DNA of 64,000 bases from JAFGRU01 sp963665915 (GCA_963665915.2 CAXXSG010000009.1:1-64000), one strand, 5' to 3'. Numbered from the stretch's first letter, positions 19,815 through 29,553 are shown. The notes: generated by a model from the sequence alone, not told the origin. Numbers and translations: made by a program.

Positions 19815-21213
19815 TCAGGAGCCTTCGCCAGCCGCCCCGTCCTCCATTTGTCCCAGATAAGATCGAATCTTTTCCATTTTCATTCCCCGCGAGCCTTTCA
19901 GCAGGACCCGGTCTCCCGGCTGCAGCATTTCCCGCAGGAAAACAGCCGCCTCCATATGATCGGAAAAGGTCCGGACCAGGTCGGGCGCCATCCCCGCATT
20001 CCGCGCCCCATGGCCGATATCCCTGGCCCGATCGCCGACCAGAACCAGGAAATCGCTCAGTCCGGCCACCGCTTCTCCGACTTCGCGGTGAAGCTCCTCC
20101 GACTCTTCGCCCAGTTCCAGCATATCCCCCAGCACGGCAATCCGCCGCCCCTTGCTCTCCATCTCCGCCAGAGCTGTCAGAGCACACTTCACGGACAGAG
20201 GGTTGGCGTTGTAAGTGTCATCCACCAGCAGGATGCCGGCGCCGTAGGTGAAGACCTCCATTCGGCCCGGAAGGCGTATAAAGCTTTCCAGTCCCTGAAC
20301 GATAAGATCACCGGCAACGTCCAGGCAGACGGCCGCGGCAGCAGCAGCCAATGCGTTGGACACATTGTGCTGCCCGCAGATCGGCAACCGGACCGGATAT
20401 TCACCCATTGGAAGGATCAGGCGAAAAGAGACGCGTCCCACCCCCGCCGTCACATCTTCGGCCCGAATCCGGGCCTCCGGCGACAAACCGTAGAGCACCC
20501 GCTGCACCCCGTTGGCCACCGGAAGCTGGAGGACCCGGGGATCATCGGCATTGATAACGGCAAAGGAATCTTTTCTCAGCGCAGCGAAAAGCTCCCCTTT
20601 GGCCCTCGCTACACCATCAAGGCCATGGAGTCCTTCCAGGTGACTTGGGCCGACATTGGTGATAACGCCGACATCAGGATCGGCAATGGCGGTCAGCCGG
20701 GTTATTTCTCCCCGCTGATTCGTTCCCATTTCCAGAACCATCCACTTCTGATCTTCTTCCAGTTTCAAAAGGGTCAGGGGCAAGCCGATCAGATTATTGA
20801 AATTCCCCAGACTTTTAAGGCCCGGCCCCGTCAGGGAAAGAATCGCAGCCAGCATCTCTTTGGTGGTGGTTTTACCGCTCGATCCGGTCACGGCCACCAC
20901 CGGCCCGCCAAACTGGGCCCGGGTGGAACCGGCCAAGTCGCCCAGCGCCGTCAGCGTATCCTCTACCCTGATTGACCGGCACTCGCAGGCCGGAACAAAG
21001 ATCTTCGGAAAGGCATGCCGCCGCCCCTTTTTGCACCGCTTCAAGGAGAAAGTCATGACCGTCGAAATTTTCTCCGCGCAAAGGAATGAAAAGATCCCCG
21101 CCGTGGATGGTTCGGCTGTCCACCGAATAACCGCTGACCGCCACCTTTTCTTCTCCCTGATGCAGCTTGCCCCGGACAATCTGGGCGATCTTCTGAACGT
21201 CGAAAATCTTCAC
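19815..21213 (-). CDS. murF: UDP-MurNAc-tripeptide--D-Ala-D-Ala ligase, apparent 1-nt frameshift
   Basis: MurF completes the soluble pentapeptide precursor. The true N-terminus (ATG at 21213, MKIFDVQKIAQIVRGKL, then SVDSRTIHGGDLFIPLRG and GHDFLLEAVQKGA) is in one frame. From RVEDTLTALGDLA through the P-loop VTGSSGKTTTKEML, NAFNP-like core VDDTYNANPLSVK and the end, the protein continues in another frame to 19815. Frames join near 20968-20977 (minus strand GTCAATCAGG); dropping one A there reads VPVIRVEDTL and gives a normal protein of about 465 aa. As murF is normally essential and unique, a sequence error is the first explanation. The start overlaps murE's stop by 4 bases. Confidence 0.92.
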
Positions 21214-22721
21214 TGGTGGGCCTCCCGTCCGCGCAGAGCCAGGATAATTTCGTCCCTGTCTTTAAAAGTCACGCGTCTGTCACCGATGATCTGGTAGTCC
21301 TCGTGCCCTTTGCCCGCAACCAGCAGAACATCCCCCGGCACCAGCAGGGAAACCGCATAACGGATGGCTTCACGCCGGTCGACAATAGTGGTATAGCCTT
21401 TTTTCCCCACCATCGCTCCGTCGGCCCGGGAAATCTCCGGTATGGAGAAAGGCTTGATCCCCGCCCGTATCTCTTCGAGGATGGCCCCGGGGTCCTCGCC
21501 GCGGGGATTGTCGGAGGTCAGGATGACAATATCCGCCAGGCGCGCCGCTATCGCTCCCATTTCCGGGCGTTTACCGCGATCCCGATCGCCGCCGCAGCCG
21601 AAAAGCGTGATCAGGCGGGGCGGGCGAAGCTCTTTCAACGCACTAAGGACATTCTTCAGGGCATCGGCCGTATGGGCATAGTCCACGAGAATAAAGGCGC
21701 CGCAGTTGTTCTCCACCGGCTCCAGACGCCCGGGGACCTGGGGTGCTCCGGCCAGGCCCTGTTCAATCAGAGGAAGCTCAATTCCTGCCGCCATAGCGGC
21801 GGCGGCCGTGACCATCAGGTTCGAAATATTGAATGAACCGAACATGCTGGAAGTGAGATGCAATTCGCCCCGGGGACCATAGATGAAACAATCGCTCCCT
21901 GTAAATGCGGTTTTCACCTCACCAAGATAGATGTCCGCTTCGGGAGAACGGCTGCAACACCAGACCCGCTTCAACTTCCGCGCAAGCCGCTGGCCGTAAG
22001 GGTCGTCGATATTGACCACGGCCATGCCCGTCTCCTCTTTCAGAAATTCGCTGAAAAAACGTTTTTTTACGCCAAAATAGGATTCCATATCACCGTGGTA
22101 ATCAAGATGTTCCGATGACAGATTGGTGAAAACTCCGACATCGAAAAACAACCCGTCGATGCGGTGCTGGTCCAGGCCGTGAGACGAAACCTCCATGATA
22201 ACCGTGTCCGCTCCAGAGTCCCGGAATTCAGCCAGAATGCGGATAAGGTCGGCAGATTCCGGCGTGGTATTGGGAGCGGGATATGTTTTTTCGCCAAACC
22301 GGTAATTGACCGTCCCGAGCACGGCCGGCTTACGACCCGCCGCCTGAAAAATCGCTTCAAGCTGGTAGCAGACCGTGGTCTTGCCGTTGGTTCCCGTCAC
22401 CCCGATCAGGGTCATATCGGCGACCGGGTTGCCGTAAAAACTGATGGCCGCCAAAGCCATGGCTTTGCGGGTATCCTTAACAAGAACCCCTGCGACCTCG
22501 TCCGGTAGAGACACATCCTGCTCCACAAAAACGGCGCGGGCGCCTTTTTCAATCGCCGTGGCCACAAAGTCATGGCCATCCGCCAGAGCGCCCCGCAGAG
22601 CAAAAAAGGCGGCGCCGGGCTGGACCTTTCGGGAGTCGTAGCAGATGCCGGTGATATCCATATCCACCGGTCCCCTCGTGCGGAGAGGGAGAAGCGTCTG
22701 AATCAGTCTGGATATCCGCAT
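21210..22721 (-). CDS. murE: UDP-MurNAc-L-Ala-D-Glu--meso-diaminopimelate ligase
   Basis: Adds the third stem residue. Seen: CYDSRKVQPGAAFFALRG, the P-loop GVTGTNGKTTVCYQLEAI (about residues 107-124), TTPESADL, EVSSHGLDQHRI, YAHTADAL and the DNPR of TSDNPRGEDP, the signature for meso-diaminopimelate rather than lysine. The start ATG at 22721 is chosen because AAGGTGG lies 8 bases upstream; a GTG four codons earlier is part of that site. 503 aa. Starts 39 bases after ftsI ends. Confidence 0.97.
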   Translation of the reverse strand: MRISRLIQTLLPLRTRGPVDMDITGICYDSRKVQPGAAFFALRGALADGHDFVATAIEKGARAVFVEQDVSLPDEVAGVLVKDTRKAMALAAISFYGNPVADMTLIGVTGTNGKTTVCYQLEAIFQAAGRKPAVLGTVNYRFGEKTYPAPNTTPESADLIRILAEFRDSGADTVIMEVSSHGLDQHRIDGLFFDVGVFTNLSSEHLDYHGDMESYFGVKKRFFSEFLKEETGMAVVNIDDPYGQRLARKLKRVWCCSRSPEADIYLGEVKTAFTGSDCFIYGPRGELHLTSSMFGSFNISNLMVTAAAAMAAGIELPLIEQGLAGAPQVPGRLEPVENNCGAFILVDYAHTADALKNVLSALKELRPPRLITLFGCGGDRDRGKRPEMGAIAARLADIVILTSDNPRGEDPGAILEEIRAGIKPFSIPEISRADGAMVGKKGYTTIVDRREAIRYAVSLLVPGDVLLVAGKGHEDYQIIGDRRVTFKDRDEIILALRGREAHQ

Positions 22722-22760
22722 TTTAACGACCACCTTGCTTATGCAAAGGAAAACTCCCCG

Positions 22761-24719
22761 TTACCCGGCCGGAGCCAGGCGAACCCATGTCGGTCTCTTG
22801 AAAGAGACCGGCGCACCGGGCTTGGGGGATTGATCGACTACCACACCATGACCTTTGATCTTTATGTTCAGTCGGCTCTTTTCCATGTGCTGAAGGACCT
22901 GACGACAGCTCAGGCCGAGCAATTTCGGCATTCGTTTTTTTTCACCCTTGACGGCTTTTCCCTCTCCGATCGGCTCTGCCACATCAAAAGCCATTGCCTC
23001 TTTATTGACCTCGGGAAAAGGACCTTTTTTCTTTTTTATGGTCGGATCGACATGCATATATGCGAGGGTCTGGGACGCGACCCGCGAAAAAACCGGAGCG
23101 GCGACAACCCCTCCGTAAGGAGAAGTTTCAGGCTCGTCAATGACAACCAGTATGACCAGTCGCGGCTTTTCGGCCGGAACGATCCCCACAAAAGAAGCCA
23201 CTCGCTTGTCCGCTGAGTAGCCGCCTGTGACCGGGTCCACTTTCTGTGCGGTGCCGGTTTTACCGGCGACCAAAAAACCCGGCACCACCGCCAGAGTCCC
23301 GGTCCCGCCTTCTTCCGTGCTCAACGTCATCAGGGCACGGATATAATCAGCCACTTTTTCCGAAACCACGCTACGAACCACCGTCGCTTCCTTTTGTTTC
23401 AGGAGCATGCCGTTGGGGCTTTCAATCCGCTCCACAAGAATAGGCCGCATCAGGTTGCCGCCATTGGCAATGGCGGCAGTGGCCATGGCGATCTGGAGCG
23501 GCGTGACCGTCAGACCCTGGCCGAAAGCAACAGAAGCCAGATCGAGTTCGTACCAGGAGGATGGCGGCCGGAGTGTCCCTTTAACCTCGCCGGGAAGTTC
23601 AATGTCGGTTCTCCGGCCGAATCCAAAATTGGTCAGATACTGGTAAAGTTTTTCGCGCTCCAGTTTTTTCCCGATCTTTGCGGCAGCAATATTGGAGCTG
23701 ACCTTGAGAACCTCCTCAATACGAATGTGTCCGTAAGGATGGCTGTCATGGATCACCTTTCCGCCAACACTGTAAGAGCCCTCTTCACAGTTGATGAATT
23801 GTTTTTTGCGGACGACTTTTTCTGCAAACGCGGCGGCCATCAGAAATACCTTGATTGTCGAACCGGGCTCAATGCTGTCGCAAACGGCCCGGTTACGCCA
23901 CTGGGCGGGACGGAATTTGCGGATAGAGTTCGGGTTGAAGGTCGGCTGGTTGGCAAGAGCCAGAACCCTTCCGGTCTGCGGTTCAACAATGACGATAGAA
24001 CCGGCTTTGGCGCGCGCCGCCTTAACCCCCGCCGCCAGCTCCTTCTCTGCTATATATTGTAAATTCTTGTCTATGGTCAGGTAAAGGTTGTTCCCGTTCA
24101 ACCCTCCCTGGACAACATATTTACCGGTACCCAGACCTCTGCCCCGTGCATCGCGCTCATAAAGAAGGTGGCCGCCCTGGCCAAGTATTTCAGAATCGAA
24201 ACTGAGTTCCAGCCCCTCCAACCCCTTCGGGTCGACGCCGGTAAAGCCCAGCAGGTGGGCACCAATTTCGGAATTCGGATAAAACCTTTGCGGCTCCTGG
24301 ATAAAACCGATTCCAGGAAGCTTGAGAGAACGAACCTTCTTACTTTCCCGAGGGGTAACCTGACGCTTGAGCCATAAAAAATGTTTTCCCGATTCAAGCT
24401 TTTTGAAAACTTTTTTTGGGGAGAGTGAAAGAGCTTTGGCCAAAGATCTGGCGGTCTTTGACACATTCCTGACTTCATGCGGATTGACATAAACCGAATC
24501 CACATTGATGCTCAGTGCCAGCTCTTCGCTATGAGCATCAAAAATGGTGCCCCGTTGTGGATTAAGGGGAATTATCCGCTGGTGCTGTTGTTTGGCCCGG
24601 GCACGGAGCTTTTTCTGCTCGAATATCTGAAGATAAAATGCCCGCCCGACAATCAGCGCGAAAAAAACCACAAAAAGGGTGCCGACCACTTTGATGCGAA
24701 ACCCGACCCATTTCCCCAC
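22761..24719 (-). CDS. ftsI: septal transpeptidase FtsI (PBP3-type) with C-terminal PASTA domain
   Basis: Class B penicillin-binding protein crosslinking septal peptidoglycan. A short cytoplasmic tail and one membrane span (residues 8-32) precede the pedestal (RGTIFDAHSEELALS). The transpeptidase domain has all three motifs: EPGSTIK with catalytic Ser287 and Lys290, SSN at 341-343 and KTGT at 487-490. A PASTA-like domain (about 590-652, MPKLLGLSCRQVLQ...VVDQSPKPGAPV) extends the C-terminus, making it longer (652 aa) than the E. coli protein; such a tail is seen in several deltaproteobacterial and Gram-positive homologues. Follows ftsL by 6 bases. Confidence 0.97.
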   Translation of the reverse strand: MGKWVGFRIKVVGTLFVVFFALIVGRAFYLQIFEQKKLRARAKQQHQRIIPLNPQRGTIFDAHSEELALSINVDSVYVNPHEVRNVSKTARSLAKALSLSPKKVFKKLESGKHFLWLKRQVTPRESKKVRSLKLPGIGFIQEPQRFYPNSEIGAHLLGFTGVDPKGLEGLELSFDSEILGQGGHLLYERDARGRGLGTGKYVVQGGLNGNNLYLTIDKNLQYIAEKELAAGVKAARAKAGSIVIVEPQTGRVLALANQPTFNPNSIRKFRPAQWRNRAVCDSIEPGSTIKVFLMAAAFAEKVVRKKQFINCEEGSYSVGGKVIHDSHPYGHIRIEEVLKVSSNIAAAKIGKKLEREKLYQYLTNFGFGRRTDIELPGEVKGTLRPPSSWYELDLASVAFGQGLTVTPLQIAMATAAIANGGNLMRPILVERIESPNGMLLKQKEATVVRSVVSEKVADYIRALMTLSTEEGGTGTLAVVPGFLVAGKTGTAQKVDPVTGGYSADKRVASFVGIVPAEKPRLVILVVIDEPETSPYGGVVAAPVFSRVASQTLAYMHVDPTIKKKKGPFPEVNKEAMAFDVAEPIGEGKAVKGEKKRMPKLLGLSCRQVLQHMEKSRLNIKIKGHGVVVDQSPKPGAPVSFKRPTWVRLAPAG

Positions 24720-24725
24720 CTGCCC

Positions 24726-25058
24726 TCACTTTACAACAACAGTTTGCTCCGGACTCGGCAACTTCATGCCCAGATCGTTTCGCGCCACCTGCTCAATCCT
24801 CGAAGGGCTGCGCAAGCTGGCCGCTTCGAGCCTCAAACATCGCTCCTCCTGCTTCAATACTCTTAACTGTCTTTCCATGCTGGAAATATCATATTCCAGA
24901 TTTACGAGCTCTACCCGCGACCAGACAAAAAAAACGGAAATGACAAATACCAGGGAAATAAATAAGAAACTCGGAAGGAGTAGAGCCCGGCGAAAGGCCG
25001 CGCTATGGTTTCCGGGTACAAACCTTCGGAAAATTGTATCGGACATGGTGCTTTTCAT
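24726..25058 (-). CDS. ftsL: cell division protein FtsL
   Basis: Small bitopic divisome protein (110 aa). A basic N-terminus is followed by one strong membrane span (about residues 26-46) and a short coiled-coil periplasmic segment (LEYDISSMERQLRVLKQEERCLRLEAASL), ending with the family-like RNDLGMKLPSPEQTVVV. Sequence conservation in this family is low; the call rests on topology, size and position between rsmH and ftsI. Confidence 0.88.
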   Translation of the reverse strand: MKSTMSDTIFRRFVPGNHSAAFRRALLLPSFLFISLVFVISVFFVWSRVELVNLEYDISSMERQLRVLKQEERCLRLEAASLRSPSRIEQVARNDLGMKLPSPEQTVVVK

Positions 25059-25080
25059 GGTCGCTATCCTTGCGCCGCAA

Positions 25081-26037
25081 TTAAAGGCAACGTACAGCCC
25101 TCAAAAAAGCACTTCGGGCTCGCGGGTTTTGATTTACTTCCTCAGGGCCGGCCTTCACCCCTTTTCGTGTCAGCAACTCCACTCGCGGCTTACGGCCACA
25201 GACACAAACAGGTAGCTTCGGAGGGCAGGTACAACCTTTGGCCTGAGCCTGAAAGATTTCCTTGACGATACGGGTCTCCAAGGAGTGAAAGGTCAGAACC
25301 ACCAACCTTCCGTTTGGTTTCAGACAATCGATGCCCTTTTCAAGCCCTTTTCGGAGATGTTCCAGCTCCTGATTGACATAAATCCTCAGGGCCTGAAAGA
25401 CACGGGTCGCAGGGTGGATTCGGGATGGGTTGTGACCGCCCGGAACCGCGTTTCGCACCAGCTCGGCCAGTTCCTGCGTTGTCTCAAGGGGCGCTTCCCT
25501 GCGCCGTCGTTCTATCTGTCTGGAAATCCGTCGGGCCCAACGTTCCTCGCCGAACTCCCTGAAAATTCTTTCCAGCTCTTCCTGCTCAAGCTGATTGACG
25601 GCTTCCGCTGCTGTCATCCCCCCGGACTCGCGATCCATGCGCATATCCAGCGGAGCTTCGCGGCTGAATGAAAAACCCCTCTCCCCCTTATCCAGTTGAT
25701 GAGAGGAGACCCCGAGGTCGAGGAGGATTCCGTCCAGCTTTTCAACCCCGGCCGCCGCCAGGGCCTGATCCATTTCCGAAAAATTGCCGTGAAAAAGAAA
25801 AAACCTTGAATTATAGCGGCTCAACTCTTGCGCAGCCCGTTTCAGAGCTTCAGGGTCGCGGTCGATGCCGATCAAAAAACCATCCGGCCACGATTTTTCA
25901 AGGATCAGGCGGGCATGCCCTCCACCGCCGAGGGTACCATCCAGGAAAACCTTTCCGGGAAGAGGGTTGAGAAACCGGAGAACCTCATCCGGCATAATCG
26001 GCCGGTGAAAAAACTCGCCCCCCGGATCAGAGCCCCA
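25081..26037 (-). CDS. rsmH: 16S rRNA (cytosine1402-N4)-methyltransferase
   Basis: SAM-dependent methylation of C1402 in 16S rRNA (formerly MraW). Seen: N-terminal HRPIMPDEVLRFLNP, the SAM loop FLDGTLGGGGHARLIL, GILLDLGVSSHQLD, GFSFSREAPLDMRMD and the C-terminal RKGVKAGPEEVNQNPRARSA. The start ATG at 26037 (MWGSDPGGEFFHRP) is taken because it overlaps the mraZ stop, the usual coupling; a longer frame to 26091 would intrude into mraZ. 318 aa. Confidence 0.97.
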   Translation of the reverse strand, partial: WGSDPGGEFFHRPIMPDEVLRFLNPLPGKVFLDGTLGGGGHARLILEKSWPDGFLIGIDRDPEALKRAAQELSRYNSRFFLFHGNFSEMDQALAAAGVEKLDGILLDLGVSSHQLDKGERGFSFSREAPLDMRMDRESGGMTAAEAVNQLEQEELERIFREFGEERWARRISRQIERRRREAPLETTQELAELVRNAVPGGHNPSRIHPATRVFQALRIYVNQELEHLRKGLEKGIDCLKPNGRLVVLTFHSLETRIVKEIFQAQAKGCTCPPKLPVCVCGRKPRVELLTRKGVKAGPEEVNQNPRARSAFLRAVRCL

Positions 26038-26479
26038 CATCCGCCACAACCTGAGCATTCGCCTGCAGGTGCTGCTCGCAAGTCGCGGCATCCAACTTGT
26101 GCGCTTCCTGGCTCCAGATCTCTATCTTGTTGACCAGCCCCACAACCACGACATCCTTCACCAGCGCCGCGTGGTCATTTAACGGCTGGGAAACCTGAAT
26201 GCGCCCCTGCCTGTCAAAAGAACATTCAACCGCGGGAGCAATCCGGCTGCGGACAAGAATATCCTTGTCCGGACCACCGGGCATGGCATAAACTTTTTCC
26301 AGAACCTTGTCCCACACGGAGAGAGGATAGGCGACCAGTGCCGTCGGCCCTCCACGAGTCAGCATCAACGACTCCCCACCGAATCCCACCTTTAGAGCCT
26401 CGCGGAATTTGGCGGGAATGCTGACCCGGCGCTTGGAATCAACCGTGTTATAGAATTCGCCCTGGAAGTTTTGCAACAC
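26027..26479 (-). CDS. mraZ: transcriptional regulator / division cluster protein MraZ
   Basis: AbrB-like ring-forming DNA-binding protein that autoregulates the dcw operon. Two SpoVT/AbrB-type halves are visible: NTVDSKRRVSIPAKFREAL (about residues 12-30) and ECSFDRQGRIQVSQPLNDHA (about 85-105, with a second D-x-R/K-G-R motif). 150 aa, usual size. Start is a GTG at 26479 with AAGGAC just upstream. First gene of the operon, with promoter and AGTG boxes directly in front of it. Confidence 0.95.
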   Translation of the reverse strand: MLQNFQGEFYNTVDSKRRVSIPAKFREALKVGFGGESLMLTRGGPTALVAYPLSVWDKVLEKVYAMPGGPDKDILVRSRIAPAVECSFDRQGRIQVSQPLNDHAALVKDVVVVGLVNKIEIWSQEAHKLDAATCEQHLQANAQVVADVGL

Positions 26480-26509
26480 TTTTGTCCTTTTTTGACACTA
26501 TCTCCCACT
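26477..26509 (-). promoter_or_regulatory. putative MraZ operator: spaced AGTG boxes
   Basis: On the minus strand AGTG occurs at 26509-26506, 26499-26496 and 26480-26477, i.e. steps of 10 and 19 bases (about one and two helical turns), between the -10 box and the mraZ start. MraZ proteins of other bacteria bind short, phased GTG-containing repeats in this position; autoregulation here is inferred. Confidence 0.45.
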
Positions 26510-26517
26510 TTTTGGGA

Positions 26518-26546
26518 ACTATAGCGATGCTTTGACAGCTTGTCAA
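26518..26546 (-). promoter_or_regulatory. sigma-70 promoter of the dcw operon
   Basis: Minus strand: TTGACA (26546-26541), 17-base spacer, TATAGT (26523-26518). Consensus -35, near-consensus -10, ideal spacing; transcription would begin about 26510, 30 bases before mraZ. Confidence 0.8.
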
Positions 26547-26579
26547 GGCGCTTTTTGGCATTATTTTCTTTTTACCGTT

Positions 26580-26609
26580 TTGACAAACCGGGAAAAACTT
26601 CTCTATACT
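26580..26609 (+). promoter_or_regulatory. sigma-70 promoter of the sigma-54 activator gene
   Basis: TTGACA (26580-26585), 18-base spacer, TATACT (26604-26609), about 40 bases before the ATG at 26649. It is back-to-back with the mraZ promoter: the two -35 boxes are only 33 bases apart, so a regulator bound between them could affect both. Confidence 0.7.
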
Positions 26610-26648
26610 TTTTTTGTGTAATCCGTTTACTCACAAAAAGAGAGAAAT

Positions 26649-29474
26649 ATGGACCAGACAAAGAAAAATCGCCTTTCTCACCTACTGGAAAAAGCTTCCG
26701 GTTTCAGCAAGGAAAACATTGACGATGTTCTCCATCTGCTTGTGGAAGCCGTCCATTTCATCCTGCCCAGAAAGCGCTGTCGAATTTACCTGGAAGACCT
26801 GACCAAAGGCAGCCTTTTGTGCTATTCAGCCACAGGTCCTCTGGAAGACATGGTGAGAAAGCATGCTTTTCCCATCAACAGCCTCGATTTTTCCGTCTCC
26901 AGGGTTTATCAGAAAGGGATCGAAGACGAAATACCGGATACGGAAGAAAAGCTCAGGGAAGAGGCCCGGAATCTGGCGGAAAAATTTTCCGTCAGGGCGA
27001 CCTGCCTGCTGCCTTTACTGCACCGCGGACAAGCCATCGGCGTCCTCTGCATCGATAGCACCCGGAGAGGCTGGTCTCCCGGAATTCCGGAAAAAAACGC
27101 CTTAAAAAATTTCCTGGAGGGAATTGTCCCGGTAATCGATCAGGCCCGCAAATACCATCAGCAGATGATTCTCGCACGTCAGCTCGATGAAGACAAAAAA
27201 GGCCAGGCCGCTCACTACATGATGGAATCAGCGGTCCGTCTCATCGACAAGCTGACCCTGGCTTCGGTGCTCATACCCGCACCGCAGGGAGACAACCAGG
27301 AAAAAGAAGGTCTGCAGGTTCTCTCGTATTTTTCGGAAGACGACATTGCAAAAAAACTCTACGAAAAAATCGGCATGGTCAGCCTTGAGCCCGGAACCTC
27401 TCTGCTGTCCCGTTATATCAACAGCAGCGGAATCATCACCGACGACTCCTTTCTGACACCATGCTATTTTTCCGATCTCTCTTCCGAACCCCTGCAGAAG
27501 CGCTACCTGACCGAACAGGTCGGTTTAAAATCCCTATACGTGGTCCCTTTCTATAATCCGCAGACAACCCGGATCATCTGCATCGTCAACTACTACACTC
27601 GGGAAGCCCACCAGTTCAGCCTGTTTGAAAAGGGCATCCTGGAAGCCCATGCGGAAATGGCCAACCGGGTCATCGTTGAAATCGGCAGCGAACACATGGA
27701 AATCAAGGTTCTCTCTGAAATCAACGAATTGCTCCAGGAGCGCTTCGAAGGCTTCCAGCCCTTTCTCACCCAGGTCCTTTCCAAGGCGACGGAATTGATT
27801 GGTGCGGATACGGGAAGTATCGCCATCTGTCGGGAAATAGAAGGAGAGCCATGGCTGATCGTCGAAAATGCCGACGGCGACATGATCGGCGCCAAAAGTA
27901 AGGAATGGCGTAAAGCGAACATCCCCCCCCTGCGCGTGGGGGGCACGGAACTGCCGCCGGAAGAACGCAGTTTGACCGGGTACGTGGCAAAGTCCGGTAA
28001 ACCCTACCGGATCCGCCATATCATGGAAGAGATGAAAAAGAACGGGCTCTACCGGGAGATCACCAGCTCCATCAAGAGCGAAATTGCCGTACCGGTCATC
28101 TGCGACGAAGAGGTCATTGCCGTTATCTGTCTCGACAGCCTCAGCCCCATTTATTTCACTGATGAGCATGAGCGGCTTCTTGAAATCATCGCGCGTTTGA
28201 TTTCCCGTCACCTGTCGGATCTCCAACAGATCGAAAAGCTGACCTCCGAAGTCAAAAGGTTGAGTTCGGATGTCGGCTACAAAGACCCGAATATTTCCTC
28301 CTACAAGCTTGGAAATATCATCGGCCGGTCTTTAAAAAGCAATGAAGTGGTGGAATTCATCGAAAAGATCACGCCCTCCCTGTACAACCGCATAGCCTTG
28401 TGGGAAAGCAAAGATCACGGCGAGGGAATACTCGGTCTCCCCTCTATCCTGATCAGCGGCGACACCGGCTGCGGCAAGGAATTTATTTTCAACAACATTT
28501 TTTCGCGCCTCAACGACATGTATCGGAAGAAGCACTCCAAAAAGGAACTGCCGGTCAAAAAAACCAACATCGCCGCTTACAGCGGGGAGCTGACCTATTC
28601 GGAACTTTTCGGCCATAAAAGAGGTGCGTTTACAGGGGCTCACGCGGATCGCAAAGGCATCCTGGAAGAAGCCAACGGGGGAGTTGTTTTTCTCGATGAA
28701 ATCGGCGACGCCGACCCCAAAACGCAGGTTCAGCTTTTGCGCTTCCTCGACAACGGCGGCTTTGTCCGCCTCGGGGAAAACATTACCCGCTATGCCAGGG
28801 TCCTGCTCGTGGCTGCCACCAACAAAAATCTGATGCAACTGATCCGCGAAAAGAAATTCCGTGAGGATCTTTACTACCGACTTTCGGAACTGACCCTCGA
28901 GGTCCCTTCCCTCAACGAAAGGCGTGAGGACATCCCCGATCTTGCAGTTCATTTTCTGGGAAAACTCCACCAGATATATCGGGACCCGAAGGCGCCTGAA
29001 AAAAACGTCCCGAGCCTCTCGGAAGACGCCCGGAAGGTCCTCTCGAACCATCACTATTCAGGAAATATCCGCGAATTGAGAAGCATCCTGTTGCGGGCGC
29101 TTTTCTTCCGCCAGGGCTCGGTTCTTTCCGGAAAGGATATTGAAAATGTCCTGGAAACCATGCGGCCGCGCCGGGAAGAACCTGAGGAGGAGCTTTTGTC
29201 GGTCCAGGTTGCACGGAAAGTTTTTGAGGAGATCAGAAGTGGAGAGACCGATTTCTGGCGATCCGTTCATGAGCCTTTTACAGATAATAAAATTTCTCGA
29301 AATGTCGTCCTCAAAATCATCGAGGAAGCGAGGAACCAGGGAGCCCACTCCATGCCCCGCCTGGCGGAAGTTCTACACGCCTGCGACCCTTTCAGCGACC
29401 TGAAAGAAGACAAAAAGGCCTTCCTTAAGTTTAAGAACTTTCTCTACAAGACAATTAAGGTGACACAGGTTTAG
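26649..29474 (+). CDS. GAF-domain sigma-54-dependent transcriptional activator
   Basis: 941 aa. The N-terminal 560 residues hold at least three GAF-like sensory regions (about 20-175, 190-345, 350-535). The AAA+ domain has Walker A GDTGCGKE at 604-611, the sigma-54-contacting GAFTGA loop intact at 659-664, Walker B VVFLDE at 679-684, and arginine-finger-region FREDLYYRL. The C-terminal 90 residues are not a normal Fis helix-turn-helix but resemble the divergent tail (NVVLKIIEEARNQG...FLKFKNFLYKT) found in some GAF/AAA+ activators. Ligand and targets are unknown. Divergent from mraZ and followed by a terminator. Confidence 0.9.
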   Translation: MDQTKKNRLSHLLEKASGFSKENIDDVLHLLVEAVHFILPRKRCRIYLEDLTKGSLLCYSATGPLEDMVRKHAFPINSLDFSVSRVYQKGIEDEIPDTEEKLREEARNLAEKFSVRATCLLPLLHRGQAIGVLCIDSTRRGWSPGIPEKNALKNFLEGIVPVIDQARKYHQQMILARQLDEDKKGQAAHYMMESAVRLIDKLTLASVLIPAPQGDNQEKEGLQVLSYFSEDDIAKKLYEKIGMVSLEPGTSLLSRYINSSGIITDDSFLTPCYFSDLSSEPLQKRYLTEQVGLKSLYVVPFYNPQTTRIICIVNYYTREAHQFSLFEKGILEAHAEMANRVIVEIGSEHMEIKVLSEINELLQERFEGFQPFLTQVLSKATELIGADTGSIAICREIEGEPWLIVENADGDMIGAKSKEWRKANIPPLRVGGTELPPEERSLTGYVAKSGKPYRIRHIMEEMKKNGLYREITSSIKSEIAVPVICDEEVIAVICLDSLSPIYFTDEHERLLEIIARLISRHLSDLQQIEKLTSEVKRLSSDVGYKDPNISSYKLGNIIGRSLKSNEVVEFIEKITPSLYNRIALWESKDHGEGILGLPSILISGDTGCGKEFIFNNIFSRLNDMYRKKHSKKELPVKKTNIAAYSGELTYSELFGHKRGAFTGAHADRKGILEEANGGVVFLDEIGDADPKTQVQLLRFLDNGGFVRLGENITRYARVLLVAATNKNLMQLIREKKFREDLYYRLSELTLEVPSLNERREDIPDLAVHFLGKLHQIYRDPKAPEKNVPSLSEDARKVLSNHHYSGNIRELRSILLRALFFRQGSVLSGKDIENVLETMRPRREEPEEELLSVQVARKVFEEIRSGETDFWRSVHEPFTDNKISRNVVLKIIEEARNQGAHSMPRLAEVLHACDPFSDLKEDKKAFLKFKNFLYKTIKVTQV

Positions 29475-29517
29475 GATGACCGACCTTCTCTAGGGTCGAT
29501 TTTCAATAAAAAAGCAA

Positions 29518-29542
29518 GGCCCACCAGTTTTCCTGGAGGGCC
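29518..29542 (+). terminator. hairpin terminator behind the sigma-54 activator gene
   Basis: Stem GGCCC-A-CCAG / CTGG-A-GGGCC with a 5-base loop, followed by ATTTTAACGTTTTATTT. One mismatched pair in the middle of the stem. Confidence 0.65.
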
Positions 29543-29553
29543 ATTTTAACGTT

